DNA from: Thalassovita sp.
Lineage (GTDB): Bacteria > Pseudomonadota > Alphaproteobacteria > Rhodobacterales > Rhodobacteraceae
NCBI GenBank assembly: GCA_017792425.1
Contig: CP051233.1
Coordinates: 461,457-525,456 of the forward strand
DNA: 64,000 nucleotides
Direction of reading: 5' to 3'
The notes under the pieces were generated by a model that was not told the DNA's origin, did not search any database, and was given only the letters and a program-made list of their open reading frames with translations. The translations under genes and the position numbers were made by a program. Shown piece after piece: positions 42,524 through 51,824 of this stretch. The first letter of the stretch is position 1; every line of letters starts with the position of its first letter.

Positions 42524-43771
42524 ATGCGTATCCCGCTGCCCTCCGATCTCAGCGTCGCGGAAAAGGCCGCCAACCGCGCGCATCTGGTGCGTCTCGAAAA
42601 CCCGCCCCTGCCGACCCGCCCGCTTGACCGGGTCACCGTCATCGGCGGCGCGGCGAACGGGCTGGGCGTGGCGCTGTCATTGGTCGCGGCGGGCATTCCC
42701 GCCCTGTTCCTGGAAGAGGACGCCAGCAGCCTCGAACGCGCGCGCTTCTACCTCAAGCGGATGACCGGGGGTAGCGTTCCTCCGATCCTGCACTTCTCGA
42801 TCGACCCGCGTGACGCCACTGCCTCCGACCTGGTGATCGACCAGACCATCGAACCCGAGGCGCAAAAGGCCACGCTGCTGCGCCGTGTCGCAGAGGCTTT
42901 GCCATCCGGCACCCCGCTGCTGACCAACCTCGCGGGCCCATGCCTGTCCAACCTGGCCAAGCGGGTTCCCGATCCGACCCGCCTGCTGGGCGCGGAATTC
43001 TTCGCTGCCGCGCAGTCCCGTCTCCTTGAACTCGCGCCGCTGCCCGGAACCGGCGCCGCTGCGCTGCGCACCGCCAGCACCCTCGCAGGTCGGCTGGAAA
43101 AGACCACCGTCATCGCCTCTGCCAAAGGGTTCACCAGCGAGCGGCTGCAAATGCGCCTGCTCGAAGCCGCCGATACGCTGCTGATGGATGGCTCCACCCC
43201 GTGGGAGGTGGACGAGGCGATAGAGGAATTCGGTTACCACATGGGCCCCTACGAGGCGCAGGATCTGATCGGCACCGATGTGGCCTATGCCATACGCTCT
43301 CGTATGCCGCGTGATCCGGCCCGTCGCTACATCCCCATCGCCGACCGCGCCGTCGCAGAAGGCCGCCTGGGCAAAAAGGCCAGCGTCGGCTGGTACCGCT
43401 ACCCCGGCGGCGAAGGCAAGGTGATCGACCCGCTGGTCGAAGACCTGTGCCGCGAAGAAGCCCGTTTCGCCGGCGTCGCCCCCCGCCCCATTCCGGCGGA
43501 CGACATCCGCACCCGCATCTTGCTGGCCCAGGTCAACGAGGCCGCCGCCGCCCTGGGCGACGGCATCCCCCCCGGCGATCTGGACCTGATCAGCACGCAC
43601 GCGCTCGGTTTTCCGGCGCGCTGGGGTGGTATCATCCGGTTTGCCGACAGGCTGGGCGCCCCCGCGATCCTTGCCGCGCTGCACGCCCTGCAGGGCGAAG
43701 ACCCCGTCGCGTGGCAACCCGCCTCCGCGCTGGTCCACGCCGCCCGCTCCGGCGAGCGGCTTGGCCCCTGA
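42524..43771 (+). CDS. 3-Hydroxyacyl-CoA-dehydrogenase-like protein with altered active site
   Basis: A 415-residue protein with the two-domain 3HCDH architecture: a Rossmann domain to about 225, then two copies of the C-terminal helical domain (EAIEEFGYHMGPYEAQDLIG and the one around DLISTHALGFPARWGG). The nucleotide motif reads VIGGAANGLG instead of GxGxxG, and the catalytic HFF-type histidine stretch reads GAEFFAAAQ, so the histidine is missing. It may be non-catalytic or chemically different. It lies 8 bp after boxR, in the same operon. Confidence 0.82.
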   Translation: MRIPLPSDLSVAEKAANRAHLVRLENPPLPTRPLDRVTVIGGAANGLGVALSLVAAGIPALFLEEDASSLERARFYLKRMTGGSVPPILHFSIDPRDATASDLVIDQTIEPEAQKATLLRRVAEALPSGTPLLTNLAGPCLSNLAKRVPDPTRLLGAEFFAAAQSRLLELAPLPGTGAAALRTASTLAGRLEKTTVIASAKGFTSERLQMRLLEAADTLLMDGSTPWEVDEAIEEFGYHMGPYEAQDLIGTDVAYAIRSRMPRDPARRYIPIADRAVAEGRLGKKASVGWYRYPGGEGKVIDPLVEDLCREEARFAGVAPRPIPADDIRTRILLAQVNEAAAALGDGIPPGDLDLISTHALGFPARWGGIIRFADRLGAPAILAALHALQGEDPVAWQPASALVHAARSGERLGP

Positions 43772-43777
43772 TCCCTG

Positions 43778-43801
43778 CTTTCATCTTGCGGAAAAATACT
43801 C
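43778..43801 (+). repeat. Copy of the CTTTCATCTTGC element
   Basis: CTTTCATCTTGCGGAAAAAT followed by ACTC matches the left arm of the 4944-5020 repeat almost base for base. It lies between two convergent genes (the 3HCDH-like gene and the enoyl-CoA hydratase). Confidence 0.6.
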
Positions 43802-43837
43802 CCGCCGGAGGCTCCCGCACCCTCCGTTCGCGCGCGG

Positions 43838-44587
43838 TCAGCCCTTGCGCGCCACGTTCACGGGCTTTGCGCTGCGATTCCACGCCCGTGCGGCCTCGCC
43901 TTCCAGGTCCAGCCCTTCCCCCAGCGGCAGCGCGTATCCCGCGTCCACCACCCGCTTCATCTCGTGCAGGATCACCGGGTCGTGGCACGCGAAGCTTTCG
44001 GCCAGCGCCAGCGCGGCATCCATCAGCCCGGTCAGCGGCAGCACCCGGTTCACCAGCCCCCAGTCCAGCGCCGTCTGCGCGTCGATCCGCTGACAGCCGA
44101 AATGCATCTGCTTGGCGCGGGACGGGCCGATGATCCGGCTCAGCCGCTGCGACAGGCCCCAGCCCGGCATCACCCCGACAGAGGCATGGGTGTCCCCGAA
44201 ACTGGCGTTGTCGGATGCGATCAGCACATCGCAGGCCAGCGCCAGTTCGAACCCGCCGGTGATGGCATACCCGTTCACCGCCCCGATCACCGGACAGCTC
44301 AGGTCCATCAGCGCGTTCATCGGCGTGTCCACCGGTTCCGCCGTCGATGCCCCGCGCAGCTTGGCCGGGTCGCTGGAAATCTCCTTCAGGTCCAGCCCGG
44401 CGCAGAACGCCCTGTCCCCCGCGCCGGTCAGCACCACGGCGCGCACCTCTTCCTCGGTCTCGGCCCGGCGCAGCGCGGCGGCCAGTTCCGCCCGCAGTTG
44501 CACCGACAGCGCGTTCAGCGCCTCGGGCCGGTTCAGCGTGATCACCGCGACTGCGCCCTTGCGGTCGTACAAAACGGTCTGTGTCAT
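43838..44587 (-). CDS. Enoyl-CoA hydratase/isomerase family protein
   Basis: A 249-residue crotonase-fold enzyme. FCAGLDLKEISS near residue 60 and VNGYAITGGFELALACD near 103 form the oxyanion hole; DTHASVGVMPGWGLSQRLSR follows with the glutamate position changed to serine/valine, so the exact reaction is uncertain. The start at 44587 has GGGAGGAA upstream. It is convergent to the box operon and divergent from the SDR gene. A hydration or isomerisation step on box-pathway products is likely. Confidence 0.87.
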   Translation of the reverse strand: MTQTVLYDRKGAVAVITLNRPEALNALSVQLRAELAAALRRAETEEEVRAVVLTGAGDRAFCAGLDLKEISSDPAKLRGASTAEPVDTPMNALMDLSCPVIGAVNGYAITGGFELALACDVLIASDNASFGDTHASVGVMPGWGLSQRLSRIIGPSRAKQMHFGCQRIDAQTALDWGLVNRVLPLTGLMDAALALAESFACHDPVILHEMKRVVDAGYALPLGEGLDLEGEAARAWNRSAKPVNVARKG

Positions 44588-44700
44588 GTGCGTTCCTCCC
44601 TCGTGGCCTTCATCGCTACGCGGCGTCACGCGCAAACTCAAGCGTTGTTCCGCCCCGCAGCCCCGCTATCCTGCTCCGGGAAGCAGAGGGAGGAACCGCA

Positions 44701-45486
44701 ATGACCAAACAACATCCGTTCGACCTGTCAGGCCGTGTGGTCATCGTGACCGGCGGCAATGGCGGTTTGGGGCTGGGCATGGCCGACACGCTGGCCGAAC
44801 TGGGCGCGACTATCGCCATCTGGGGCCGGAACGAGGCCAAGAACGCCGCCGCGCTGGACCGGCTGCAGCGTCACGGCGGCCGCCATATCGCCCTGCCCGT
44901 CGATATCCTGGACTGGGATCAGATCGACACCACGATGGAACGCACCCTGGACGCGCTTGGCCGTGTGGACGGGATGATCGCCAACGCGGGCGTGGCGGGC
45001 GCGCCAAAATCCTTTCTGCAGCGCGACGCGCAGGAATGGCGGGCGATGATGGCCGCCAACGTGGACGGGGTCATGCGCAGCTTTCAGGTGGCCGGGCGGC
45101 ACATGGCCGAACGCGCGGCGGCGGGTGATCCCTTCGGGCGCCTGGTCGCCACGTCCTCGGTCGCCTCGATTGACGGGGCAGCCTTTGCCGAACATTACGG
45201 CGCGTCCAAGGGCGCGGTGAATTCCTTTGTCCGCGCCACGGCGGTGGAACTGGCGCGCCACGGCATCACGGTCAACGCCATTCTGCCCGGCTATGCGGAA
45301 TCTGACATGACCGCGCCCCTGATGCAGAACGAGAAATTCGTGAAGAACGTGATCCCCCGTATCCCGATGCGCCGCTTTGGCCGCCCCGGCGATTACGGTG
45401 GCATCGCCGCCTACCTGATGTCGGACCTGTCCGCCTATCACACTGGCCAGTGCTTCGTGATCGACGGCGGGTATACGATCTACTGA
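44701..45486 (+). CDS. SDR-family NAD(P)-dependent oxidoreductase
   Basis: A 261-residue classical short-chain dehydrogenase. The cofactor motif is TGGNGGLGLGMA near residues 19-30, NAGVAG near 99, and the catalytic Ser-Tyr-Lys set is TSSVASIDG, then HYGASKGAV near 160. The terminal DGGYTIY is typical. Likely role: oxidation or reduction of a hydroxyacyl or alcohol intermediate. GGGAGGAA precedes the start. Confidence 0.9.
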   Translation: MTKQHPFDLSGRVVIVTGGNGGLGLGMADTLAELGATIAIWGRNEAKNAAALDRLQRHGGRHIALPVDILDWDQIDTTMERTLDALGRVDGMIANAGVAGAPKSFLQRDAQEWRAMMAANVDGVMRSFQVAGRHMAERAAAGDPFGRLVATSSVASIDGAAFAEHYGASKGAVNSFVRATAVELARHGITVNAILPGYAESDMTAPLMQNEKFVKNVIPRIPMRRFGRPGDYGGIAAYLMSDLSAYHTGQCFVIDGGYTIY

Positions 45487-45548
45487 CCCCGTTCCACTGG
45501 CCCAGTCGGAAATCCTGTGGCACTCTGGCCGCATAACAAGGGGGCGAC

Positions 45549-47243
45549 ATGGTGCAACTTTCACGGATCATCGCGCAGGGCAGGGGGGACGAACCGGCAG
45601 ACATCGTGCTGAAGGGCGGCCGCGTGTTCGACCTTGTCACCGGGGATCTGTTGGACGGCGACGTGGCAATCTGCGGCGACACCATTGTCGGCACCTGTGG
45701 CAGCTATTCCGGCACCCGAGAGATTGACGTCAGCGGCCTGATCCTCGTGCCCGGTTTCATCGACACCCACCTGCATATCGAAAGCTCTCTGGTCACGCCG
45801 TTCGAGTTTGACCGCTGCGTTCTGCCGCGCGGTGTCACCACCGCCATCTGCGACCCGCATGAAATCGCCAACGTGATCGGTCTGGATGGCATCCGCTATT
45901 TCCAGGCCGCCGCGATGCGAACCCTGATGGACATCCGCGTGCAGCTGTCGTCCTGCGTGCCCTCTACCGACATGGAAACCGCCGGGGCGCGGATCGAGGC
46001 CACCGATCTGGCCAAGGTGATGAACCACCCGCAGGGCATCGGGCTGGCAGAGTTCATGAACTTCCCCGGCGTGATCCACCGTGATCCGCGCGCGCTGGCA
46101 AAGCTGGACCTGTTCCGCGGCCAGCATATAGACGGCCACTGCCCATTGCTGTCAGGCCATGACCTGAACGCCTATATCGCCGCCGGCATCCGCACGGAAC
46201 ACGAGGCCACAACCGCCGCCGAGGCGCTGGAAAAACTGCGCAAGGGGATGCGCGTGCTGATCCGCGAAGGGTCTGTGTCCAAGGACTTGCACGCGCTGGC
46301 GCCGATCATCACGGAACGGAACTCGCCCTATATCTGCCTGTGCACCGATGATCGCAACCCGCTGGACATCGCCGAACACGGTCACCTGGATTACATGATC
46401 CGCACTGCCATCAAACTGGGCGCGGACCCGCTGGCGATCTACCGCGCGGCGTCGCTGTCCGCGGCCGAGGCGTTCGGCCTGAAGGATCGCGGCCTGATCG
46501 CGCCGGGCAAACGCGCCGACATCGTGGCGTTGCGCAGCCTTGCAGCCTGCGACGCCCAACTGGTTCTGTGCAACGGCGTCGAAATCACCGACGCCGCCTT
46601 TGCGGCCCGGCAGACGATCCCGCCCGTTGGCCGGCACTCGGTCAAGGCGCCCACCGTCACGTCCGAGAATTTTCGCACCTCCGGGAACCGCGAGGAAACC
46701 GATGTTATTGGCATCATCGAAGGCAAGATCATCACCGAACACCTGCATGAAACCATTCCCATCGTCGACGGCGACAAGCGCCCCGACCCGGCCCGCGACC
46801 TGATCAAGATCGCGGTGATCGAACGGCACGGCAAGAACGGCAACATTGCCACCGGCTTCGTGCGCGGGTTCGGCCTGCAACGCGGGGCCATCGCCGGAAC
46901 CGTCTGTCACGATCACCACAACATCGCCGTGGTGGGGGCGGATTACGCCGACATGGCGCTGGCCGCCAACCGGCTGGGCCAGATCGAGGGCGGCTTTGTC
47001 GTCACGTGTGACGGCGCCATCCTGGCCGAACTGCCGCTGCTCGTCGCCGGGTTGATGAGCCTTGACCCGTTTGAAACCGTACGTGATCAACTGGTGCACC
47101 TGCGCGCCGCCGCACGCAGCCTTGGCGTCACGCTGGAAGAGCCGTTCCTGCAGCTTGCCTTTCTGGCGCTTCCGGTGATTCCGGCCCTTAAAATCACGGA
47201 TCGGGGGCTGGTGGATGTCAACAAGTTCCAGATCATCCCGTAA
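45549..47243 (+). CDS. ade: Adenine deaminase (Ade family)
   Basis: A 564-residue amidohydrolase that converts adenine to hypoxanthine and ammonia in purine salvage. Metal ligands His74 and His76 lie in FIDTHLHIESS, followed by LVTPFEFDR and CDPHEIANVIG, both diagnostic of Ade rather than eukaryotic-type adenosine deaminase. LSGHDLNAYIAAGIRTEHE and the C-terminal VCHDHHNIAVVG also fit. It has no obvious link to the catabolic genes around it. Confidence 0.95.
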   Translation: MVQLSRIIAQGRGDEPADIVLKGGRVFDLVTGDLLDGDVAICGDTIVGTCGSYSGTREIDVSGLILVPGFIDTHLHIESSLVTPFEFDRCVLPRGVTTAICDPHEIANVIGLDGIRYFQAAAMRTLMDIRVQLSSCVPSTDMETAGARIEATDLAKVMNHPQGIGLAEFMNFPGVIHRDPRALAKLDLFRGQHIDGHCPLLSGHDLNAYIAAGIRTEHEATTAAEALEKLRKGMRVLIREGSVSKDLHALAPIITERNSPYICLCTDDRNPLDIAEHGHLDYMIRTAIKLGADPLAIYRAASLSAAEAFGLKDRGLIAPGKRADIVALRSLAACDAQLVLCNGVEITDAAFAARQTIPPVGRHSVKAPTVTSENFRTSGNREETDVIGIIEGKIITEHLHETIPIVDGDKRPDPARDLIKIAVIERHGKNGNIATGFVRGFGLQRGAIAGTVCHDHHNIAVVGADYADMALAANRLGQIEGGFVVTCDGAILAELPLLVAGLMSLDPFETVRDQLVHLRAAARSLGVTLEEPFLQLAFLALPVIPALKITDRGLVDVNKFQIIP

Positions 47244-47290
47244 CCCTGCGTCATCCACTTTTTCTGCATAGCAAAACGTTATTCCACTAA

Positions 47291-47319
47291 TTGACGGACA
47301 GGCCGCCGCAGATTAATTT
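47291..47319 (+). promoter_or_regulatory. Candidate sigma-70 promoter of the pimFCD-like operon
   Basis: TTGACG (47291-47296) and TAATTT (47314-47319) with an ideal 17-bp spacer lie 78 bp before the bifunctional enzyme's start. A strong Shine-Dalgarno-like AAGGAGGAG follows at 47327 but is about 60 nt from the ATG and has no start codon of its own. Confidence 0.5.
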
Positions 47320-47396
47320 GCCAGCGAAGGAGGAGACAGACGCGCATCCCGCGCGGCGCATTCCTCTTGCCTATTTGATGAACGGAAAGAAACGGA

Positions 47397-49496
47397 ATGG
47401 CTGATATCACCCCGGTGAATGACCTGATCTCGATCGAACGCAAGGGCGATATTGCCCTCGTCTGCATCGACAACCCCCCCGTGAATGCCACCGGACAGGC
47501 CGTCCGGCAGGGCCTGCAAGAGGCGGTGGAACGTCTGAACGCCGAGGGCACCGCCAAGGTGATTGCCATCTACGCCGCCGGGCGGACCTTCGTGGCGGGT
47601 GCGGACATCCGCGAGTTCGGCAAACCGTCGCAGCCGCCCGCGCTGCCCGATGTCTACAACATCCTCGAGGACAGCCAGATCCCCGTGATCGCGGTCATGC
47701 ACGGCACGGCACTGGGCGGTGGGCTGGAACTGGGCCTTGCCACCCACGCCCGCATCGGGGTCGAGGGGCTGCGCATCGGCCTGCCCGAAATCAACCTTGG
47801 TTTGCTGCCCGGTGCCGGAGGCACCCAGCGTGTACCGCGTCTGGCGGGTATCCCGATGGCGCTGGACATGTCGCTGTCCGGTCGCATGGTCGGTGCCAAG
47901 GAAGCGTTGGAAAAGGGCCTGATCGACCGTCTGGAAACCGGTGAACCGCGCGACATCGCGCTGGCCGCCGCGCAGGACGTGATTGACGGTAAACTGCCGA
48001 CCCGCCGCACCTGCGATCTGGACACGCCCCGCGACGACAAGGCGCTGGACGACACCGCCGCCATGCTGAAGGCCAAGCAGGCGCATATGTTCTCGCCGCA
48101 CAAGATCGTAGAGGCCGTCCGCGCCTCTTACCTGCCCCGCACCGAGGGGCTGAAGATCGAGCGTCAGGCCTTCATCGATTCCATGCAGACGCCGCAGCGC
48201 GCTGGCATGATCCACGCCTTTTTCGGCGAACGCGCCGTATCCAACATCCCCGAGGCCAAGGGCGACACACGTCCGCTGAACAAGATCGGCGTCATCGGCG
48301 GCGGCACGATGGGGTCGGGCATCGCCACCTCTTGCTTGCTGGCGGGCATCCCCGTCCGCCTGATCGAGGTCGCGCAGGACGGTCTGGACCGCGGCGTCGC
48401 CACCATCACCAAGAACCTTGAAGGCGCGGTGCAGCGCGGCAAGCTGAAGGCGGAAAAGAAGGACGCCGCCCTGGCGATGCTGACCCCCTCGCTGGCGATG
48501 GAGGATCTGGCCGATGTCGATCTGGTGATCGAAGCCGTGTTCGAAAACATGGACGTGAAGAAGGACATTTTCGGCAAGCTGGACAGCATCTGCAAACCCG
48601 GCGCGATCCTGGCCTCGAACACGTCTTACCTGGACGTGAACCAAATCGCGGATTGCACCTCGCGTCCGCAGGACGTGCTGGGCCTGCACTTCTTCAGCCC
48701 GGCCCACGTGATGCGCCTGCTGGAAATCGTGCAGGGCGCGAAAACCGCGCCGGATGTTCTGGCCACCGGTTTCGCGCTGGCCAAGGCGTTGAAAAAGGTT
48801 GGCGTTCTGGCGCAGGTCTGCGACGGCTTCATCGGCAACCGTATCCTGGCCCATTACGCGAAAACCGCTGGCTACCTGGTACTGGACGGCGCCAGCCCGC
48901 AACAGGTGGACGACGCGCTGGAAGGCTTCGGTTTCGCCATGGGGCCGCACAAGGTCGCCGATCTGGCTGGGATGGACATCGGCTGGGCCAACCGCAAGCG
49001 CCTTGCCGCCACCCGCAACCCCGCCGAACGCTACGCCTCTGACATCGCGGACCGCATCTGCGAACAGGGCTGGTTCGGCCGCAAGACCGGGCAGGGCTAT
49101 TACATCTACGGTCAGGGCGCCCCGGTTCCCAACGCGGACGCGCTGAAAATCGTCGATGACGTCCGCACCGAAAAGGGCATCACCTCGCAGTCCTTCACCG
49201 ATCAGGACATCGTGGACCGCTACATGACCGCGATGATCGCCGAAGCCGCCCGCGTGGTCGAGGATGGCACCGCCAAGCGCCCGCTGGATGTCGATATGGT
49301 GTTCCTGTTCGGCTACGGCTTCCCGCGCCACCGTGGCGGCCCGCTGCATTACGCCGACACCATCGGGGCGCAGGAACTGGTGCGCCGCATCACCGAATAT
49401 GCCAAGGAAGACAGCCATTACTGGCAGGTGCCCGCCCTGCTGCAGAAAATGGCCGACGATGGCACCACATTTGCTGATCTGAACAAGGGGGCCTGA
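47397..49496 (+). CDS. Bifunctional enoyl-CoA hydratase/3-hydroxyacyl-CoA dehydrogenase (PimF/FadJ-like)
   Basis: A 699-residue two-domain enzyme catalysing hydration and NAD-dependent oxidation in beta-oxidation. The N-terminal crotonase part has VAGADIREFGKP and HGTALGGGLELGLATH. The dehydrogenase part begins near residue 295 with VIGGGTMGSGIATS and has the catalytic histidine in GLHFFSPAHVMRL near 430. Two C-terminal helical domains follow. Followed by two acyl-CoA dehydrogenase genes, as in the pim operon of Rhodopseudomonas palustris for dicarboxylic acids. Confidence 0.93.
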   Translation: MADITPVNDLISIERKGDIALVCIDNPPVNATGQAVRQGLQEAVERLNAEGTAKVIAIYAAGRTFVAGADIREFGKPSQPPALPDVYNILEDSQIPVIAVMHGTALGGGLELGLATHARIGVEGLRIGLPEINLGLLPGAGGTQRVPRLAGIPMALDMSLSGRMVGAKEALEKGLIDRLETGEPRDIALAAAQDVIDGKLPTRRTCDLDTPRDDKALDDTAAMLKAKQAHMFSPHKIVEAVRASYLPRTEGLKIERQAFIDSMQTPQRAGMIHAFFGERAVSNIPEAKGDTRPLNKIGVIGGGTMGSGIATSCLLAGIPVRLIEVAQDGLDRGVATITKNLEGAVQRGKLKAEKKDAALAMLTPSLAMEDLADVDLVIEAVFENMDVKKDIFGKLDSICKPGAILASNTSYLDVNQIADCTSRPQDVLGLHFFSPAHVMRLLEIVQGAKTAPDVLATGFALAKALKKVGVLAQVCDGFIGNRILAHYAKTAGYLVLDGASPQQVDDALEGFGFAMGPHKVADLAGMDIGWANRKRLAATRNPAERYASDIADRICEQGWFGRKTGQGYYIYGQGAPVPNADALKIVDDVRTEKGITSQSFTDQDIVDRYMTAMIAEAARVVEDGTAKRPLDVDMVFLFGYGFPRHRGGPLHYADTIGAQELVRRITEYAKEDSHYWQVPALLQKMADDGTTFADLNKGA

Positions 49497-49498
49497 TC

Positions 49499-50686
49499 AT
49501 GGACCTGAGCTACTCTGCCGAAGACATCGCCTTTCGCGACGAAGTCCGCGCATTCCTTGCGGAAAACCTGCCTGAACATATCTCCAAGGCCGTCCGCGAA
49601 GGCGACGAGCTGACCAAGCCGATCATGGAGGAATGGCACGCCATCCTGAACAGCCGGGGCTGGCTGGCCACCATCTGGCCCAAGGAATTCGGCGGTCCGG
49701 GCTGGAGCCCGGTACAAAAGCACATCTTCGAGGAAGAATGCTGCCGCGCCTACGCCCCGCGCATCGTGCCCTTCGGGCTGTCGATGCTGGGCCCGGTGCT
49801 GCAGAAATTCGGTTCCAAGGAACAGCAGGACCATTACCTGCCGCGCATCCTGGATGGGACCGACTGGTGGTGCCAGGGTTATTCGGAACCCGGCGCCGGG
49901 TCCGACCTTGCCAGCCTGAAAACCCGCGCCGTGCGCGACGGTGACGAATGGGTGATCAACGGCCAGAAAACCTGGACCACGCTGGGCCAGCACGCCGATT
50001 GGATCTTCTGCCTGTGCCGCACTGATCCGAACGCCAAGCAGCAGGAAGGCATCAGCTTCATCCTGGTGGACATGAAAACCCCCGGCATCGAAGTGCGCCC
50101 GATCAAGCTGATCGAAGGCGGCCACGAGGTGAACGAGGTGTTCTTTACCGACGTGCGCGTGCCCTATGGCAACCTCGTCGGGCAGGAAAACAAGGGCTGG
50201 ACCATCGCCAAGTACCTGCTGACCCACGAACGCACCGGCATCGCCGGGGTGGGCTTCTCCATGCAGGCGCTGGAAGAGGTCAAGGCCCTGGCCCGCAAGA
50301 CCCTGCGCAATGGCAAGCCGCTGATCCAGGATCCGCTGTTCGCCGCCCGCATCGCCAAGGCCGAGATTGATCTGGAAGCGATGAAGATCACCAACCTGCG
50401 GATGCTGTTCAAGGCGCAGCAGCAGGGCGCACCGGGACCGGAAACCTCGATCCTCAAGATCAAGGGCACCGTGATCCACCAGGAACTGAAGGATCTGGCC
50501 CGCCGCGCCTTGGGTCCGGCCGCCGCACCCTTCCCGGGGCATATCACCGACGGCAACCTGATGTTCGGCCCGGCTGACACGGCCCACAACGCCGCGCGCT
50601 ACTTCAACAACCGCAAGACCTCGATTTTCGGTGGATCGAACGAGATCCAGCGCAACATCCTGACCAAGACCATGCTGGAGCTGTGA
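49499..50686 (+). CDS. Acyl-CoA dehydrogenase, PimC-like large subunit
   Basis: A 395-residue FAD-dependent acyl-CoA dehydrogenase. WCQGYSEPGAGSDLASLKTRA near residue 122 is the flavin/substrate motif of this group (read as two parts), and the C-terminal FGGSNEIQRNILTKTMLEL is the helical end. It begins 2 bp after the bifunctional gene and is followed after 3 bp by a smaller partner. By analogy with PimC/PimD, the two may form a heteromeric pimeloyl/adipyl-CoA dehydrogenase. Confidence 0.92.
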   Translation: MDLSYSAEDIAFRDEVRAFLAENLPEHISKAVREGDELTKPIMEEWHAILNSRGWLATIWPKEFGGPGWSPVQKHIFEEECCRAYAPRIVPFGLSMLGPVLQKFGSKEQQDHYLPRILDGTDWWCQGYSEPGAGSDLASLKTRAVRDGDEWVINGQKTWTTLGQHADWIFCLCRTDPNAKQQEGISFILVDMKTPGIEVRPIKLIEGGHEVNEVFFTDVRVPYGNLVGQENKGWTIAKYLLTHERTGIAGVGFSMQALEEVKALARKTLRNGKPLIQDPLFAARIAKAEIDLEAMKITNLRMLFKAQQQGAPGPETSILKIKGTVIHQELKDLARRALGPAAAPFPGHITDGNLMFGPADTAHNAARYFNNRKTSIFGGSNEIQRNILTKTMLEL

Positions 50687-50689
50687 CCG

Positions 50690-51763
50690 ATGGATTTTAA
50701 CCTCACCGAAGACCGTCAGATGCTGGCGGACACGCTGAACCGTTTCCTGGCAGACCAGTACCCGGTCGAACACCGCATCAAGGTCGCCTATGACATGCCC
50801 TGTCACGATCCCGCGAAATGGGACGCGCTGGCCGAACTGGGCACGCTGTTCGCCCTCGCCCCCGAGGACGCAGGCGGCATGGGCGGCACCGGGTTTGACA
50901 TCTCCGTGGTGTTCGAGGCCTTGGGCCGCCAGATCAACCCCGAACCCGTGCTGGGCGCGCTGATGGCAAGCCGTCTGCTCTCCGCCGCAGGTGCCGACCA
51001 AGAGGCGCTGCTGTCCGGCGGCACCAAGTACGCCGTGGCGATCTCGGAAATCGACGCGGCCTATGATCCCGACCAGATCGCCTGTGCGGCATCGGCCAAG
51101 GGCGACGCCTACACCCTGTCGGGCCGCAAAAGCACGGTCTACGGTGGTCAGGTCGCGGACGTGTTCCTTGTCGCGGCCAAGCTGAACGGCAAACTGGCCG
51201 TGTTCGAAGTGCAAGCCGCCGACGCCAACGTTTCCGGCTACGCGATGATCGACGGGGCCGGTGCCGCGGAACTGCTGCTGGACGACACCGCCGCAACCCT
51301 GCTGCTGGATGACGCCGCCGCCGCGTTGCAGGATGCGGTCAACGCCGGGATCGTCGCCCTGTGCGCCGAGGCCGTGGGCGCGATGGATGTCACCCACGCG
51401 ATCACCGTCGACTACCTGAAACAGCGCAAGCAGTTCGGTGTCAACATTGGCAAGTTCCAGGTGCTGCAACACCGCGCCGTGGACATGCTGACGGAAATCG
51501 AACAGTCGCGTTCGATCGTGATCAAGGCCGCGGCCGAACTGGGCGGCGGAGATGCCTCGCGCTATGCCTCGATGGCCAAGAACCTGATTGGTCGTTCGGC
51601 TCGCCTGATCGCCGAGGAAGCAATCCAGATGCACGGCGGTATCGCGATGACCTGGGAATACCCGGTGTCGCACTACGCCAAGCGGCTGATCATGCTGGAC
51701 GCGCAACTGGGTGATACCGACTATCACCTGTCGCGCGTAATGGCCGCAAACCAGGCCGCCTGA
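50690..51763 (+). CDS. Acyl-CoA dehydrogenase, PimD-like small subunit
   Basis: A 357-residue acyl-CoA dehydrogenase of the short, diverged type. DYLKQRKQFGVNIGKFQVLQHRAVDM near residue 235 and EEAIQMHGGIAMTWEYPVSHYAK near 310 (both longer than shown here in parts) mark the C-terminal domain. The mid-domain is reduced and Ala-rich. Partner of the preceding subunit; last gene before a strong terminator. Confidence 0.9.
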   Translation: MDFNLTEDRQMLADTLNRFLADQYPVEHRIKVAYDMPCHDPAKWDALAELGTLFALAPEDAGGMGGTGFDISVVFEALGRQINPEPVLGALMASRLLSAAGADQEALLSGGTKYAVAISEIDAAYDPDQIACAASAKGDAYTLSGRKSTVYGGQVADVFLVAAKLNGKLAVFEVQAADANVSGYAMIDGAGAAELLLDDTAATLLLDDAAAALQDAVNAGIVALCAEAVGAMDVTHAITVDYLKQRKQFGVNIGKFQVLQHRAVDMLTEIEQSRSIVIKAAAELGGGDASRYASMAKNLIGRSARLIAEEAIQMHGGIAMTWEYPVSHYAKRLIMLDAQLGDTDYHLSRVMAANQAA

Positions 51764-51786
51764 CGCAGCCACCCATTGAGAACAGG

Positions 51787-51824
51787 AAACCCCCGGCGCG
51801 CTTCGGCTGGCCGGGGGTTTTTCT
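51787..51824 (+). terminator. Strong Rho-independent terminator
   Basis: AAACCCCCGGC and GCCGGGGGTTT form an 11-bp perfect stem with a 14-nt loop and a TTTTTCTT tail, 23 nt after the acyl-CoA dehydrogenase stop. The A-rich left side lets it work in both directions, serving the convergent oxidoreductase operon as well. Confidence 0.92.
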
